Of a stretch of 64,000 bases of DNA, positions 1-9,406 are shown one piece after another. A program made the position numbers and the translations under genes. The notes under the pieces were generated by a model, which saw only the letters and a program-made list of their open reading frames with translations, was not told where the DNA came from and ran no database searches. This DNA is from Prolixibacter denitrificans (GTDB lineage Bacteria; Bacteroidota; Bacteroidia; Bacteroidales; Prolixibacteraceae): contig NZ_PYGC01000008.1 in NCBI RefSeq assembly GCF_003014495.1, positions 1 through 64,000 of the forward strand, written 5' to 3'. The stretch's first letter is position 1. Each line of letters begins with the position of its first letter.

Positions 1-55
1 CAACAATGCCTACCAAAAATCAGGAAAATGTTCGGAACAATCAGGTTAGCTGCTT

Positions 56-96
56 AAAAAATGAGGCCGCCCTTTTTGGACAGCCTCTTTTTTATA
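56..96. terminator. Rho-independent terminator, probably bidirectional
   Basis: A hairpin with outer stem GAGGC (63-67) and GCCTC (83-87) is flanked by an A-run before it and a T-run (88-93) after it. It separates whatever lies upstream of the window from the regulator gene at 140. The first 55 bases have no convincing coding frame. Confidence 0.7.
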
Positions 97-139
97 CCCC
101 GTGTATCGTTATCTTTATGCCCCAATATTCGGTTGGTAT

Positions 140-3034
140 ATGAAAAGTGTTTGTGGGTTGATGACGATTCTGAAAAGGGGGTTGGTGTTGATAGGGTTTC
201 TGCCGGTCATGGCCGTGGCCCAACCGCTGGTTCTTCATTATTCTAAAGGAGATTATAAAGGTGGAAACCAGAACTGGTCGATTGCACAGGATAAGCAGGG
301 ATTGATGTACATTGGAAACAGTGACGGCCTCCTGCAGTTTGACGGCACCAACTGGAAACTCTACTCGCTTCCCGACCGCAATATTGTACGCTCGGTTGGT
401 GTAAGCCCGGATGGTAAAATTTATACCGGCGCTTTCGAAGAGTTCGGTTACTGGCAGCCCGACAAAACCGGACAATTAAAATACACTTCCATTTCACATT
501 CCTATCCCGGTTTGAAGCTCCACAACTGGGAGTTTTGGCGTATCCTTTTTTCGCATGATAAAGTTTATTTTCAGTCCTTTGGGGCGCTTTTTTCTTATGA
601 TGGCGATACCGTTCATCAGATTCCTCTGCCATCGAATGTCATTTTAATGTCGCAGGTTGGCGATCGGTTGATTACGCAGGAAGACGGCGGCGGCTTGGTG
701 GAGTTGGTGAATGATCGACCGGTCCATATTCCCGGCTCGGATTTTTTGGCTTCCACGCAAGTGAAAAGTATTATTCCGGGAGGAAAAGATACGTTGCTTG
801 TTTGTACTTCGTCGCAGGGAATATACCAGCTGACTTCCGGAAAATTTTCTCCGTGGGGAGGTGATATTCAGGAATTCTCGAAGCAGAACGAATTAAATGT
901 CGCTATTCCGTTGAAAAACGGATTTGCTTTCGGGACTATTTTGAACGGTGTGGTTATTACCGATCGGCACGGAAATATCAAAACACGGATTAATACGGAT
1001 AGTGGACTTCAGAATAATACGGTTCTCGCGCTGAAGCAAGATCAAAAAGGCGGCTTGTGGGTCGCGATGAACAAAGGAATTGACTATGTGGAAATTAATT
1101 CTCCAATGTCGATTTATCGCGATAAGGACCAGCGAATTGGGGCTTTGACCTCTGCAGTTATTTTTGAGGGGAAATTGTTTATCGGTTCGAACCGGGGCGT
1201 TTACTATCGTGAGTTACTCAATGGAGATCCGAGGAAACCCGTCGGCAATTTTCAGTTTTTGGATGGAACACAAGGCCAGGTTTGGGATTTGCAGGTGCAT
1301 GCGGGTTCATTAATTATCGGGCACAACCGTGGAACCTTTACTTACAAAAATGGCCGGCTTCGTCACATCAGTAACGTGTCCGGCGGATACATGGTCAAAC
1401 CTTACGAGCGTGGTGGAAAAAAATACATGATCCAGAGCACGTATACTCATCTGGTTATTTATCGCCTGGAGAATGGCGAGTGGCGATACGATCATCAGGT
1501 CACCGGATTCAACGAGCCTTGCCGGTTTGTCGAAATAGGACCCTTCGGATATGTTTGGGTAAGCCATCAACAGAAGGGAGTTTACCGGTTGAAGTTGGAT
1601 GCCAACTATCGAAAGGTGGTTGATACGCGTTATTTTGGACGCGTATCGGGACTGCCGGCCGATTTCGATGTACATGTATTTAAGCTTGCCAACCGGATTG
1701 TTCTGACATCTCCGGAAGGACTGTATACGTATGATGACCTGCATGAGAAGGTTGTTCCGATGGATGATTTGAATCAGAGGCTGGGAGAGCTTTCCGCGGC
1801 CCGTCGCATCATTCGGGTCGACGATAACCGATACTGGTTGATTAGTCGGAATATGCTTGGAATGGTTGATATTCGCGATAGCGGAGCCATGTTGGTCAGA
1901 AAGATGGACCCTGCTCTTTATGGTTTCTCGATGGTGGAACGATACGAAAATATTGTTTCACTGAATAACCGCATTCAGATGGTGTGCCTCGATGAGGGCT
2001 ATGCTTTAATTGATTTGAGAAAAGACCTGAAAGATACCGTGGCACAGAAAATATTTTTCCGGGATGTAGTGGCATCGGGACGGAAAGGTGAAAAACGACG
2101 GTTACCTCTTTCAACAGCCAATTCTTACCAGACAATTCAGTTGCAGCCCTGGGAGCGGAGTATCAAGTTCCGGTTCGCCTCGTTGAATTATTCTCCCGAC
2201 GGCAAGTCATATCAATATTATTTAGAAGGCTTGAAGCCTGATGAACACTGGAAATCGACTTCTCCGGAAGGAGTTGCGGTTTATGATCGCCTGACGGCAG
2301 GCAATTATGTTTTTCACGTCCGAAATATTGATGCATTTGGCCATCCCTTTTCTGAAATAACTTACCCATTTACCATCAAGCCCCATTGGTATGCCTCGTC
2401 TATGGCCTATTTTTTTTACGTCATTATCGGTGTGCTTTTTATCATTCTTGCCCAGTTGTTGTTGTACCGACGATTAAAACGACGAGAAGAAAAAGCCCGC
2501 CAGGAGAGACATGCAGAGTTGGAGCGGAGAAGGCAGGAAGAGCGGGAGCATGCTGAGAATGAAATTATCAAGCTGCGGAACGAAAAACTACAGGCCGAGC
2601 TTTCGCACAAAGACATTGAGCTGGCCAATTCGACCATGTCCATTATCCGGAAAAATGAGTCGCTCATTGAAATCAAGAAGGAGATTGAGAAGCAGAAAAC
2701 CCAGTTGGGAACCCGCTATCCTAAAAACATGTACGAGAAGCTGGTTGGATTGGTAAACAAGAATTTGACGAATGAAGATGACTGGCTGGTTTTCGAATCA
2801 CATTTCGATCAGGCTCATGAAAACTTCTTCCGGCGATTAAAAAATGAATATCCTTCCCTCACTCCGAGCGATTTGAAATTGTGTGCCTACCTCAGGTTGA
2901 ATCTCGCAACGAAAGAAATTGCGCCGCTGCTCAATATTTCAGTTCGGGGAGTGGAGATTCGGCGATACCGTTTGCGCAAGAAACTGGAGCTGCCCCAGGA
3001 AAAAAATCTGGTTGAGTTCATGATGGAGTTTTAA
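140..3034 (+). CDS. Membrane-spanning propeller / triple-Y / HTH transcriptional regulator of PUL 1
   Basis: This is a one-protein glycan sensor and regulator. After a signal peptide (hydrophobic run ending AVAQ) there is a long periplasmic region of beta-propeller-type repeats (about residues 25-670) and a triple-tyrosine (Y_Y_Y) immunoglobulin-like domain (about 670-745). A transmembrane segment follows at about 753-775, then a charged coiled coil (about 775-865) and a C-terminal LuxR/CsgD-like helix-turn-helix (about 900-964, containing RYRLRKKL). There is no histidine kinase or receiver domain, so signal and DNA binding must be linked through the coiled coil. It precedes a SusC/SusD operon, which it probably controls. 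The start at 140 is uncertain: 161 gives a shorter, cleaner signal peptide. A -7-like box TATCTTTA lies at 110-117. It is a paralogue of the gene at 36139, with the TM and HTH at the same residue positions. Confidence 0.85.
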   Translation: MKSVCGLMTILKRGLVLIGFLPVMAVAQPLVLHYSKGDYKGGNQNWSIAQDKQGLMYIGNSDGLLQFDGTNWKLYSLPDRNIVRSVGVSPDGKIYTGAFEEFGYWQPDKTGQLKYTSISHSYPGLKLHNWEFWRILFSHDKVYFQSFGALFSYDGDTVHQIPLPSNVILMSQVGDRLITQEDGGGLVELVNDRPVHIPGSDFLASTQVKSIIPGGKDTLLVCTSSQGIYQLTSGKFSPWGGDIQEFSKQNELNVAIPLKNGFAFGTILNGVVITDRHGNIKTRINTDSGLQNNTVLALKQDQKGGLWVAMNKGIDYVEINSPMSIYRDKDQRIGALTSAVIFEGKLFIGSNRGVYYRELLNGDPRKPVGNFQFLDGTQGQVWDLQVHAGSLIIGHNRGTFTYKNGRLRHISNVSGGYMVKPYERGGKKYMIQSTYTHLVIYRLENGEWRYDHQVTGFNEPCRFVEIGPFGYVWVSHQQKGVYRLKLDANYRKVVDTRYFGRVSGLPADFDVHVFKLANRIVLTSPEGLYTYDDLHEKVVPMDDLNQRLGELSAARRIIRVDDNRYWLISRNMLGMVDIRDSGAMLVRKMDPALYGFSMVERYENIVSLNNRIQMVCLDEGYALIDLRKDLKDTVAQKIFFRDVVASGRKGEKRRLPLSTANSYQTIQLQPWERSIKFRFASLNYSPDGKSYQYYLEGLKPDEHWKSTSPEGVAVYDRLTAGNYVFHVRNIDAFGHPFSEITYPFTIKPHWYASSMAYFFYVIIGVLFIILAQLLLYRRLKRREEKARQERHAELERRRQEEREHAENEIIKLRNEKLQAELSHKDIELANSTMSIIRKNESLIEIKKEIEKQKTQLGTRYPKNMYEKLVGLVNKNLTNEDDWLVFESHFDQAHENFFRRLKNEYPSLTPSDLKLCAYLRLNLATKEIAPLLNISVRGVEIRRYRLRKKLELPQEKNLVEFMMEF

Positions 3035-3404
3035 ACTGCTTTTGGAATTTTAATACGTCGCTTTATGACGTTTTGATGACATTTTAACCCCGTTTAAAAA
3101 TAAGATCTTTGCTGTTTGGGTTCTTTTCCATCTCCTGAACGTTAAACATTCCTTGTATAATCTTATCATTCCTTAGTCTCATTTTGCATTTATTTAATCT
3201 AAGTTTTAGAAAGCATAACTTTTTATTCTGACTGATAATTAGTTTGGTATGAAGATGTGTTCCTTTCGTGATGTAGTGATGTGAAAGTCAAAAATTGGAT
3301 GTTTTTTAACATGATGTAGGTAGGTAGGGGTGGCATTTTTCCTTTTTACTCCACCAGGGGGTTCTTTTGTAACATATTCAAATTGTCAAAAAAAGACTGA
3401 ACGA
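3035..3404 (+). other. Intergenic region upstream of PUL 1 susC (no gene)
   Basis: These 370 AT-rich bases between the regulator and susC contain no convincing open frame and no perfect TAnnTTTG box. They should hold the regulated promoter and a long leader of the susC transcript. A purine-rich direct repeat (taggtaggtagggg) lies at about 3317-3330. I see no clear terminator for the regulator gene. Confidence 0.4.
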
Positions 3405-6398
3405 ATGAAAAAGAGTTTATTAACCCTTTTGGTGGTCCTTCTTGGCTTTACAGTAGTGATGGCACAAAACATCACCGTTAAAGGGAAGGTAACTGGCGCG
3501 GATGATGGAAAACCCATACCGGGTGCCAGTATTTTAGTGAAAGGTACCACAAACGGTACAATTACCGATTTTGATGGTAACTACTCGTTAAAAGTTCCGG
3601 CTGACGGTACGCTGGTATTCTCGTTTTTGGGAATGAAGACAGTAGAGCAACCGGTGAACGGACAGAAAGAAATTAATGTGACCCTTTCAACTTCTACTAA
3701 AGATCTTGGTGAAGTTCAGGTGGTGGGTTATGGTGTTCAGCGGAAGCAGGACATCACTGGTTCCATTGCCGGGGTGAAAGGAGCAGATTTGATTAAACAA
3801 CCGGCCTTGACAGCTACCCAGGCTATTCAGGGAAAAGTGGCCGGTGTACAAGTTGTGAACTCCGGGGCTCCCGGGGCCGATCCACAGGTTCGTATTCGGG
3901 GTACAGGAACCATTCTTGGTGGAGCTAAGCCGCTCTATGTTGTCGATGGAGTCATTACCGACGATATTCGCAATATCAATAACTCGGATATTGTCTCGGT
4001 AGATGTGCTGAAAGATGCTTCGGCTGCCGCTATTTACGGTGTTCGTGGTGCAAATGGTGTGATCATTATTACGACTCGTGCCGGCGAGAAAGGTAAAATG
4101 AAAATTTCGTACGACGGCTATGTTGGCACTAATGTAGCAGCCCATAAGGTAAAAATGGCAGACTCGAAATTGTACGCTGAATATACCAACGAAGCTTTGG
4201 GCTACGATGGAAAAGCTCCGGCATTTGATTTGAACAACCTGCCTCCGTACAATACCGATTGGTTCGACGCAATTACCCGGAAGGGAATTAGCCAGAATCA
4301 TAACCTTTCGGTAAGTGGTGGAAATGATAAGGCAACCTATTATTTCAGCATGGGGTATAAAAGCGATCAGGGAATCCTGGACGGAAACAATTACGATCGT
4401 TTGACACTCCGCTCAAATAATACGTATAAGGTGACCAAGTTCCTCGAAGTGGGTGACAACATTGGCCTGTCTCGATATAATTCGGACAACAAGCCTTATT
4501 CGGCTTTCACCGCAGCTTATCGTCAGGCACCGACTGTGCCGGTGAAGGATAAAAACGGAAATTATGGTTTCACTGACATCAACAACGTGGGTAACCCGAA
4601 AGCTACACTTGATTACACCCATGATAAAAGCTGGGGAACTCGTATTCAAGGTTCGGTTTACGCCAAAGTTGATTTCACCAAACATCTCCAGTTTAAATCG
4701 AATATGGGAGTTGACTTATCGGAAGATCACGGGCGTATATACAACCCGGTTTACACCGTTTCAGCAACTCAAAAGAATGAGATCTCCAAATTGAGTCTGC
4801 ATCAAAATACCAATGCACACTGGATTTGGGATAATTACTTTACCTACAACAACCGTTGGGGAAATAGCCGGTTGAAACTGATGGGAGGTACAACAGCTGA
4901 AAAATACCGTACGCAATACATTGATGCTGCCCGCCAGAATGTACCTTCGCAAAAGAATTACTGGTATCTCGATTTGGGCGATGCAGCATCTGCAACCAAC
5001 GGAAGCAATGGCACAAAGAATACCCGTAACTCCTACCTGGGGCGTGTCAACTACAGCTTCGCCAACAAGTATCTGTTTACCGGTACGATTCGTTACGATG
5101 GTTCGTCGATGTTTCCATCCAATAACCGTTGGGCAACGTTCCCTTCTGTTGGACTTGGCTGGGTATTAACCCAGGAGAACTTCCTGAAAGACAATGCATG
5201 GCTGACTAACCTGAAATTGCGTGCCAGCTGGGGTAAAATCGGTAACGATAATATACCTGCTGATGCGTTTACTTATCTCATCAACTCTGATTTGGCGTAT
5301 GTGTTTGGTCCCGACCAGGCTTATACCAATGGTGGTACGATAACGGATATCAAAGACCCGAATCTGAAGTGGGAGGTAACCACTGAAACGGACCTTGGGC
5401 TGGAATACGGATTGTTCGACAATCGCCTTTCCGGTGAGTTTGACTATTACAACAAACTGACCTCGGATGCGTTGATTTTCGCTCCGATTGCCGGAATATT
5501 TGGAGATAACGATGGAAAATTCCTGACCAACAAAGCTGATATCCGAAATACTGGTTTTGAATTCTCGGCCAACTGGCGCGATAAAGTCACCTCCGATTTC
5601 AGCTACAATATTGGATTGAATGTGACGACCAACAAAAACCGCATCGAAAAAGTAGGCGGTGGTTTGCCAATCAACAGCGGTAGTTTAGGCAATGGTCAGA
5701 TAACAACACAGACGGCAGAGGGACAGCCGATTGGTTCTTTCTGGGTATACCAAACCGATGGTATTTTCCACAATCAATCGGAATTGGATGCTTACGTGAA
5801 TAGCAACGGCCAGCCTTTGATGCCAAACGCTAAGCCGGGTGACCTGAAACTTGTCGACCGGAATCACGATGGCGTTATCGACGATAAAGACCGTTATTAT
5901 GCTGGCTCGTACAATCCCACGCTTATGATTGGGTTGAACCTCGGAGTGAACTATAAGAACTGGGATTTCTCTGTAGATTCTTATGGTAACTTTGGTGGTA
6001 AAATTTACAATGGTAAGAAAGCACAGCGCTGGGGTGGTGAAAACATCGAAGCATCGTTGGCCAACCGTTGGACGCCTCAAAATCAGAATACCAATATCCC
6101 AAGAGCTTCCGATGCTGTACCGGTGGCTTCTGACTATTATCTCGAGTCAGGCGACTTTTTCCGCTTCAATAACATGACTCTGGGATACGCGCTTCCCAAA
6201 ACATTGACGGAGAAAGTATCGGTAAGCCGTTGCCGTTTCTACGTCTCAGCTCAAAATGCCATTACGTTGACAGGTTATAGTGGATATAACCCCGAGTTAC
6301 CCGGACAGACAGGTTCAGGTACACTTGATTCCGGAATCGAGTTGAGCTCTTATCCTGAAACGGCTTCTTACCTCTTGGGTCTCAACATAACTTTCTAA
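3405..6398 (+). CDS. SusC/RagA-type TonB-dependent outer-membrane transporter (PUL 1)
   Basis: An outer-membrane beta-barrel that imports oligosaccharides with energy from TonB/ExbBD. The start at ATG 3405 gives a classical signal peptide (MKKSLLTLL...VMAQ). Next come a carboxypeptidase-regulatory-like beta-sandwich (about residues 24-110, with the characteristic GKPIPGASILVKGT), a plug domain (contains IQGKVAGVQVV and LYVVDGV), and a barrel ending in an aromatic residue (LNITF). The length of 997 aa is normal for the family. There is no N-terminal STN domain, which fits control by the triple-Y regulator at 140 rather than by an anti-sigma factor. The SusD partner begins 12 bases downstream. 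The likely substrate, from the neighbouring GH144 and GH3 enzymes, is beta-1,2-glucan oligosaccharide. Confidence 0.95.
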   Translation: MKKSLLTLLVVLLGFTVVMAQNITVKGKVTGADDGKPIPGASILVKGTTNGTITDFDGNYSLKVPADGTLVFSFLGMKTVEQPVNGQKEINVTLSTSTKDLGEVQVVGYGVQRKQDITGSIAGVKGADLIKQPALTATQAIQGKVAGVQVVNSGAPGADPQVRIRGTGTILGGAKPLYVVDGVITDDIRNINNSDIVSVDVLKDASAAAIYGVRGANGVIIITTRAGEKGKMKISYDGYVGTNVAAHKVKMADSKLYAEYTNEALGYDGKAPAFDLNNLPPYNTDWFDAITRKGISQNHNLSVSGGNDKATYYFSMGYKSDQGILDGNNYDRLTLRSNNTYKVTKFLEVGDNIGLSRYNSDNKPYSAFTAAYRQAPTVPVKDKNGNYGFTDINNVGNPKATLDYTHDKSWGTRIQGSVYAKVDFTKHLQFKSNMGVDLSEDHGRIYNPVYTVSATQKNEISKLSLHQNTNAHWIWDNYFTYNNRWGNSRLKLMGGTTAEKYRTQYIDAARQNVPSQKNYWYLDLGDAASATNGSNGTKNTRNSYLGRVNYSFANKYLFTGTIRYDGSSMFPSNNRWATFPSVGLGWVLTQENFLKDNAWLTNLKLRASWGKIGNDNIPADAFTYLINSDLAYVFGPDQAYTNGGTITDIKDPNLKWEVTTETDLGLEYGLFDNRLSGEFDYYNKLTSDALIFAPIAGIFGDNDGKFLTNKADIRNTGFEFSANWRDKVTSDFSYNIGLNVTTNKNRIEKVGGGLPINSGSLGNGQITTQTAEGQPIGSFWVYQTDGIFHNQSELDAYVNSNGQPLMPNAKPGDLKLVDRNHDGVIDDKDRYYAGSYNPTLMIGLNLGVNYKNWDFSVDSYGNFGGKIYNGKKAQRWGGENIEASLANRWTPQNQNTNIPRASDAVPVASDYYLESGDFFRFNNMTLGYALPKTLTEKVSVSRCRFYVSAQNAITLTGYSGYNPELPGQTGSGTLDSGIELSSYPETASYLLGLNITF

Positions 6399-6410
6399 TT
6401 TGTATTGGAT

Positions 6411-7880
6411 ATGAAAACCAGAAAGATGAAATTATTATATATGGGGGCTGCGTTCGCTGCAGCTCTGCTAACCTTCTCGGGATGTTCGAGCAATTATCTG
6501 GACGTTCCGCCGGAGGGGAATATGACGCCAAAAGATTATTATTCTGATCATCCGACTGAAGTGGTAAATGCAGTGTATAACAAGCTGCTCGACTGGAACG
6601 AAAGCTCCTTCTCATGGATTGGTATTTCCAGCATCACTTCCGACGATGCCGATAAAGGTAGTTCTCCGGGTGATACCGGAACGGACAAAAATTTGCTGGA
6701 TAACTTCACGTTTGGAGCCGATGCTTTGTCGTTCAACGATGTATGGCAGGGAAACTACGAAGGAGTTGCTCGTGCCAATCAGGCTCTGAAAGTGCTGGGG
6801 GAAGTGACCATTAATGATACACTGAAGAACCGCCTGGAAGGGGAAACCCGGTTCCTCCGCGCTTATTTCTACTGGAATCTGGTTCGGACGTTCGGTGCAG
6901 TGCCGTTGGTGGACAGAGTGCCCGATCCAACCAATCCGGCTGATGTGGCTATGGGAAATACCCGTGTAGCAAAGGATTCTATTTATGCGTTTATTAAAAC
7001 GGATCTGCAGTTTGCTATTAATCATCTTCCGAAGAAGAGCGAATACGCGGCAAAAGATTTAGGTCGCGCGACCAAAGGAGCTGCACAAACCTTCCTGGCA
7101 AAGGTAAATCTGTATCAAAAGAACTGGTCGGAAGTATTGCGCCTGACCAATGAGGTGATCAATTCCGGTGAATATGCGCTGGTTAGTGATTACTCAACCA
7201 TTTGGCGTGAAATCGGAGAGAACAATTCCGAGTCTATTTTCGAAATCCAGGGACGTGGTCAAACACCGAACAAAGGAGTTCAGGGATATGTCGACGTTCA
7301 GGGAGTAAGAGGTCAGTTCGGATGGGGCTTCAATGTTCCTTCGCAGGATTTGGCTGACACCTACGAGCCTGGTGACCTCCGGAAAGATGCAACGATTATC
7401 TATCCGGGAGAAACCATGTGGGACGGTACGGTAATTAATTCCAACACACCGAACCCGATGTACAACCAGAAAGCTTACCTGAGTCGTACGCAGGAAACAT
7501 ATGACGGAAACTCCTGGGAATCCAGCAAAAATGTCCGGATATTCCGTTACGCCGAAGTGTTGTTGATGAAAGCTGAAGCGGCTAATGAAATGGGCGACCC
7601 GGGTACTGCACTGGCGGCATTAAACCAGGTTCGCGAGCGGGCCGGCTTGCCGGATTACACCGAAACCAATCAGGACAATCTACGGCTGAAGATTTACCAC
7701 GAACGTCGCGTGGAATTGGCATTCGAAGGCGACCGGACATTCGACCTGATTCGTCAGGGACGGGCAGCAACCGTGCTGGCCAAAGAAGGATTTGTGGCTG
7801 GTAAGAACGAGTTGTTCCCCATTCCGCAACGTCAGATCGAGCTGAGTGGCGGTGCATTGACTCAAAATCCAGGATACTAA
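6411..7880 (+). CDS. SusD/RagB-type glycan-binding lipoprotein (PUL 1)
   Basis: A surface lipoprotein that caps the SusC barrel and captures glycan. It has a lipobox TFSGC with the acylated cysteine at residue 25 and a helical TPR-like body. The C-terminal RagB domain includes the usual FRYAEVLLMKAEA and ERRVELAFEGDRTFDL motifs and the end motif LTQNPGY. It is 489 aa. ATG 6411 is chosen; ATG 6426 is also possible. Twelve bases separate it from susC, so the two are almost certainly cotranscribed. Confidence 0.95.
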   Translation: MKTRKMKLLYMGAAFAAALLTFSGCSSNYLDVPPEGNMTPKDYYSDHPTEVVNAVYNKLLDWNESSFSWIGISSITSDDADKGSSPGDTGTDKNLLDNFTFGADALSFNDVWQGNYEGVARANQALKVLGEVTINDTLKNRLEGETRFLRAYFYWNLVRTFGAVPLVDRVPDPTNPADVAMGNTRVAKDSIYAFIKTDLQFAINHLPKKSEYAAKDLGRATKGAAQTFLAKVNLYQKNWSEVLRLTNEVINSGEYALVSDYSTIWREIGENNSESIFEIQGRGQTPNKGVQGYVDVQGVRGQFGWGFNVPSQDLADTYEPGDLRKDATIIYPGETMWDGTVINSNTPNPMYNQKAYLSRTQETYDGNSWESSKNVRIFRYAEVLLMKAEAANEMGDPGTALAALNQVRERAGLPDYTETNQDNLRLKIYHERRVELAFEGDRTFDLIRQGRAATVLAKEGFVAGKNELFPIPQRQIELSGGALTQNPGY

Positions 7881-7973
7881 AATTATTCATAGATGTTAGG
7901 ATGAACTTCCCGGTATGGTGTAAATTTACCTTCCGGGAAGTTTCTTCCTGTTTGCCATACTCATACAATCCGG

Positions 7974-9323
7974 ATGAACAAGTATCTTTTTTTCATATCC
8001 TTCTGGGTAGCTTTGACTTTAGTTTCCTGTTCAAAGAAAGGCGATAATTATGTGCCGCCGGATGGAGGAGGAACGCTGCCGAAGCCCCCACCCACTTTGA
8101 CGGATGATGAGCTGATGGATACTGTTCAGCAAGCAACTTTCAGGTATTTCTGGGATTTCGCTCATCCGGTTTCCGGTCTTATCCGGGAACGAAGCAATGG
8201 GAACAACGATATCGTCACAATTGGAGGTTCCGGATTTGGTGTGATGGCCATTATTGTCGGCGTTAAACGAGGCTATATTATCCGCCAGGAAGCGGTGACA
8301 AGGTTATTGAAAATGGTCACTTTTCTGCGCGATAAAACCACTCGTTACCATGGAGCCTGGTCACACTGGCTCAACGGTTCGACGGGGGAAACGATACCTT
8401 TCTCGCAAAAGGACGACGGTAGTGACCTGGTGGAAACAGCTTATATGATTCAGGGACTGTTGACGGCAAGGCAGTTTTTTGATGGTTCATCAGCTGATGA
8501 GACCCAGTTGCGGGATATTATTACCGGGCTGTGGCAAGATGTTGACTGGAAGTGGTATACCAATGGACAGAACTATCTGTACTGGCACTGGTCGCCAGAC
8601 TATGGTTGGGCGATGAACATGCCCATACGTGGTTTCAATGAGACGATGATTACTTATTTACTGGCCGTTGCGTCACCCACGCATCCGATTGCTCCGTCGC
8701 TTTACGATACGGGTTGGGCCGGAAATAATTATAACGCGACACTCATCGTTGACCAATATGGATATTACGGCGGTCCGTTATTTTTTACACACTATTCTTA
8801 TTTGGGAATGGATCCGCACTTTTCGGATAAATACATTCGGGCATCTAAGTTTGCTTCTTATTTCGATCGCAATAAAGAACAAACGTTGCTAAACCGGCAA
8901 TGGTGCATCGACCGTGCATCGGTGTATTCATACTACAACAAGAATTGCTGGGGACTGACGGCTTCGGATGATCCGGTAAACGGTTACATGGCACACGAGC
9001 CAACCACAGCCAACGATAACGGAACGATTACTCCTACAGCCGCAATTTCATCAATTGTCTACACGCCTACCGAATCGTTGGCAGCCATGCATTATCTCTA
9101 CGATACATACGGTTCGAAGGGACTCTGGGGAAAGTATGGTTTTAAAGACGCCTTTAATATTCATGAGAACTGGTACGCTCCCTCTTACCTGGCGATAGAC
9201 GAGGGCCCTATTATTGCAATGATTGAAAACCATCGCAGCGGAATTTTATGGGATAATTTTATGCAGGATCCGGACATTCAGACCATGTTTAGCAAGCTGG
9301 GATTTGAGAAAACAAACAATTAG
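7974..9323 (+). CDS. GH144-type (glycoamylase-fold) lipoprotein, predicted endo-beta-1,2-glucanase
   Basis: A lipoprotein (lipobox LVSC, Cys19) with a Pro-rich linker and a single alpha/alpha-barrel domain (about residues 45-445). The family block TFRYFWDF with IGGSGFGVMA, then WSPDYGW and a conserved C-terminal AIDEGPIIAMIEN, identifies the Pfam glycoamylase-like/GH144 family. Its characterised member from Chitinophaga pinensis is an endo-beta-1,2-glucanase; older annotations call such genes glucoamylase. It lies 93 bases after susD and 83 bases before a second copy of the family. The lipid anchor suggests cell-surface cleavage of polymer before SusC import. The family call is firm. Substrate is inferred from the family plus the GH3 neighbours. 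Confidence 0.85.
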   Translation: MNKYLFFISFWVALTLVSCSKKGDNYVPPDGGGTLPKPPPTLTDDELMDTVQQATFRYFWDFAHPVSGLIRERSNGNNDIVTIGGSGFGVMAIIVGVKRGYIIRQEAVTRLLKMVTFLRDKTTRYHGAWSHWLNGSTGETIPFSQKDDGSDLVETAYMIQGLLTARQFFDGSSADETQLRDIITGLWQDVDWKWYTNGQNYLYWHWSPDYGWAMNMPIRGFNETMITYLLAVASPTHPIAPSLYDTGWAGNNYNATLIVDQYGYYGGPLFFTHYSYLGMDPHFSDKYIRASKFASYFDRNKEQTLLNRQWCIDRASVYSYYNKNCWGLTASDDPVNGYMAHEPTTANDNGTITPTAAISSIVYTPTESLAAMHYLYDTYGSKGLWGKYGFKDAFNIHENWYAPSYLAIDEGPIIAMIENHRSGILWDNFMQDPDIQTMFSKLGFEKTNN

Positions 9324-9406
9324 AAAAACCAACAAAATTTTTAGCCGGCAATCGGCTTCTTTATCATTGACGTGATCGCCTTTTGGGCAGAAAAAGTGTT
9401 CATCTA

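Noticed and set aside
1-55. Possible 3' end of an upstream gene
   Set aside because: Several frames end with stops in this stretch, and none gives a recognisable C-terminus or clear codon bias.
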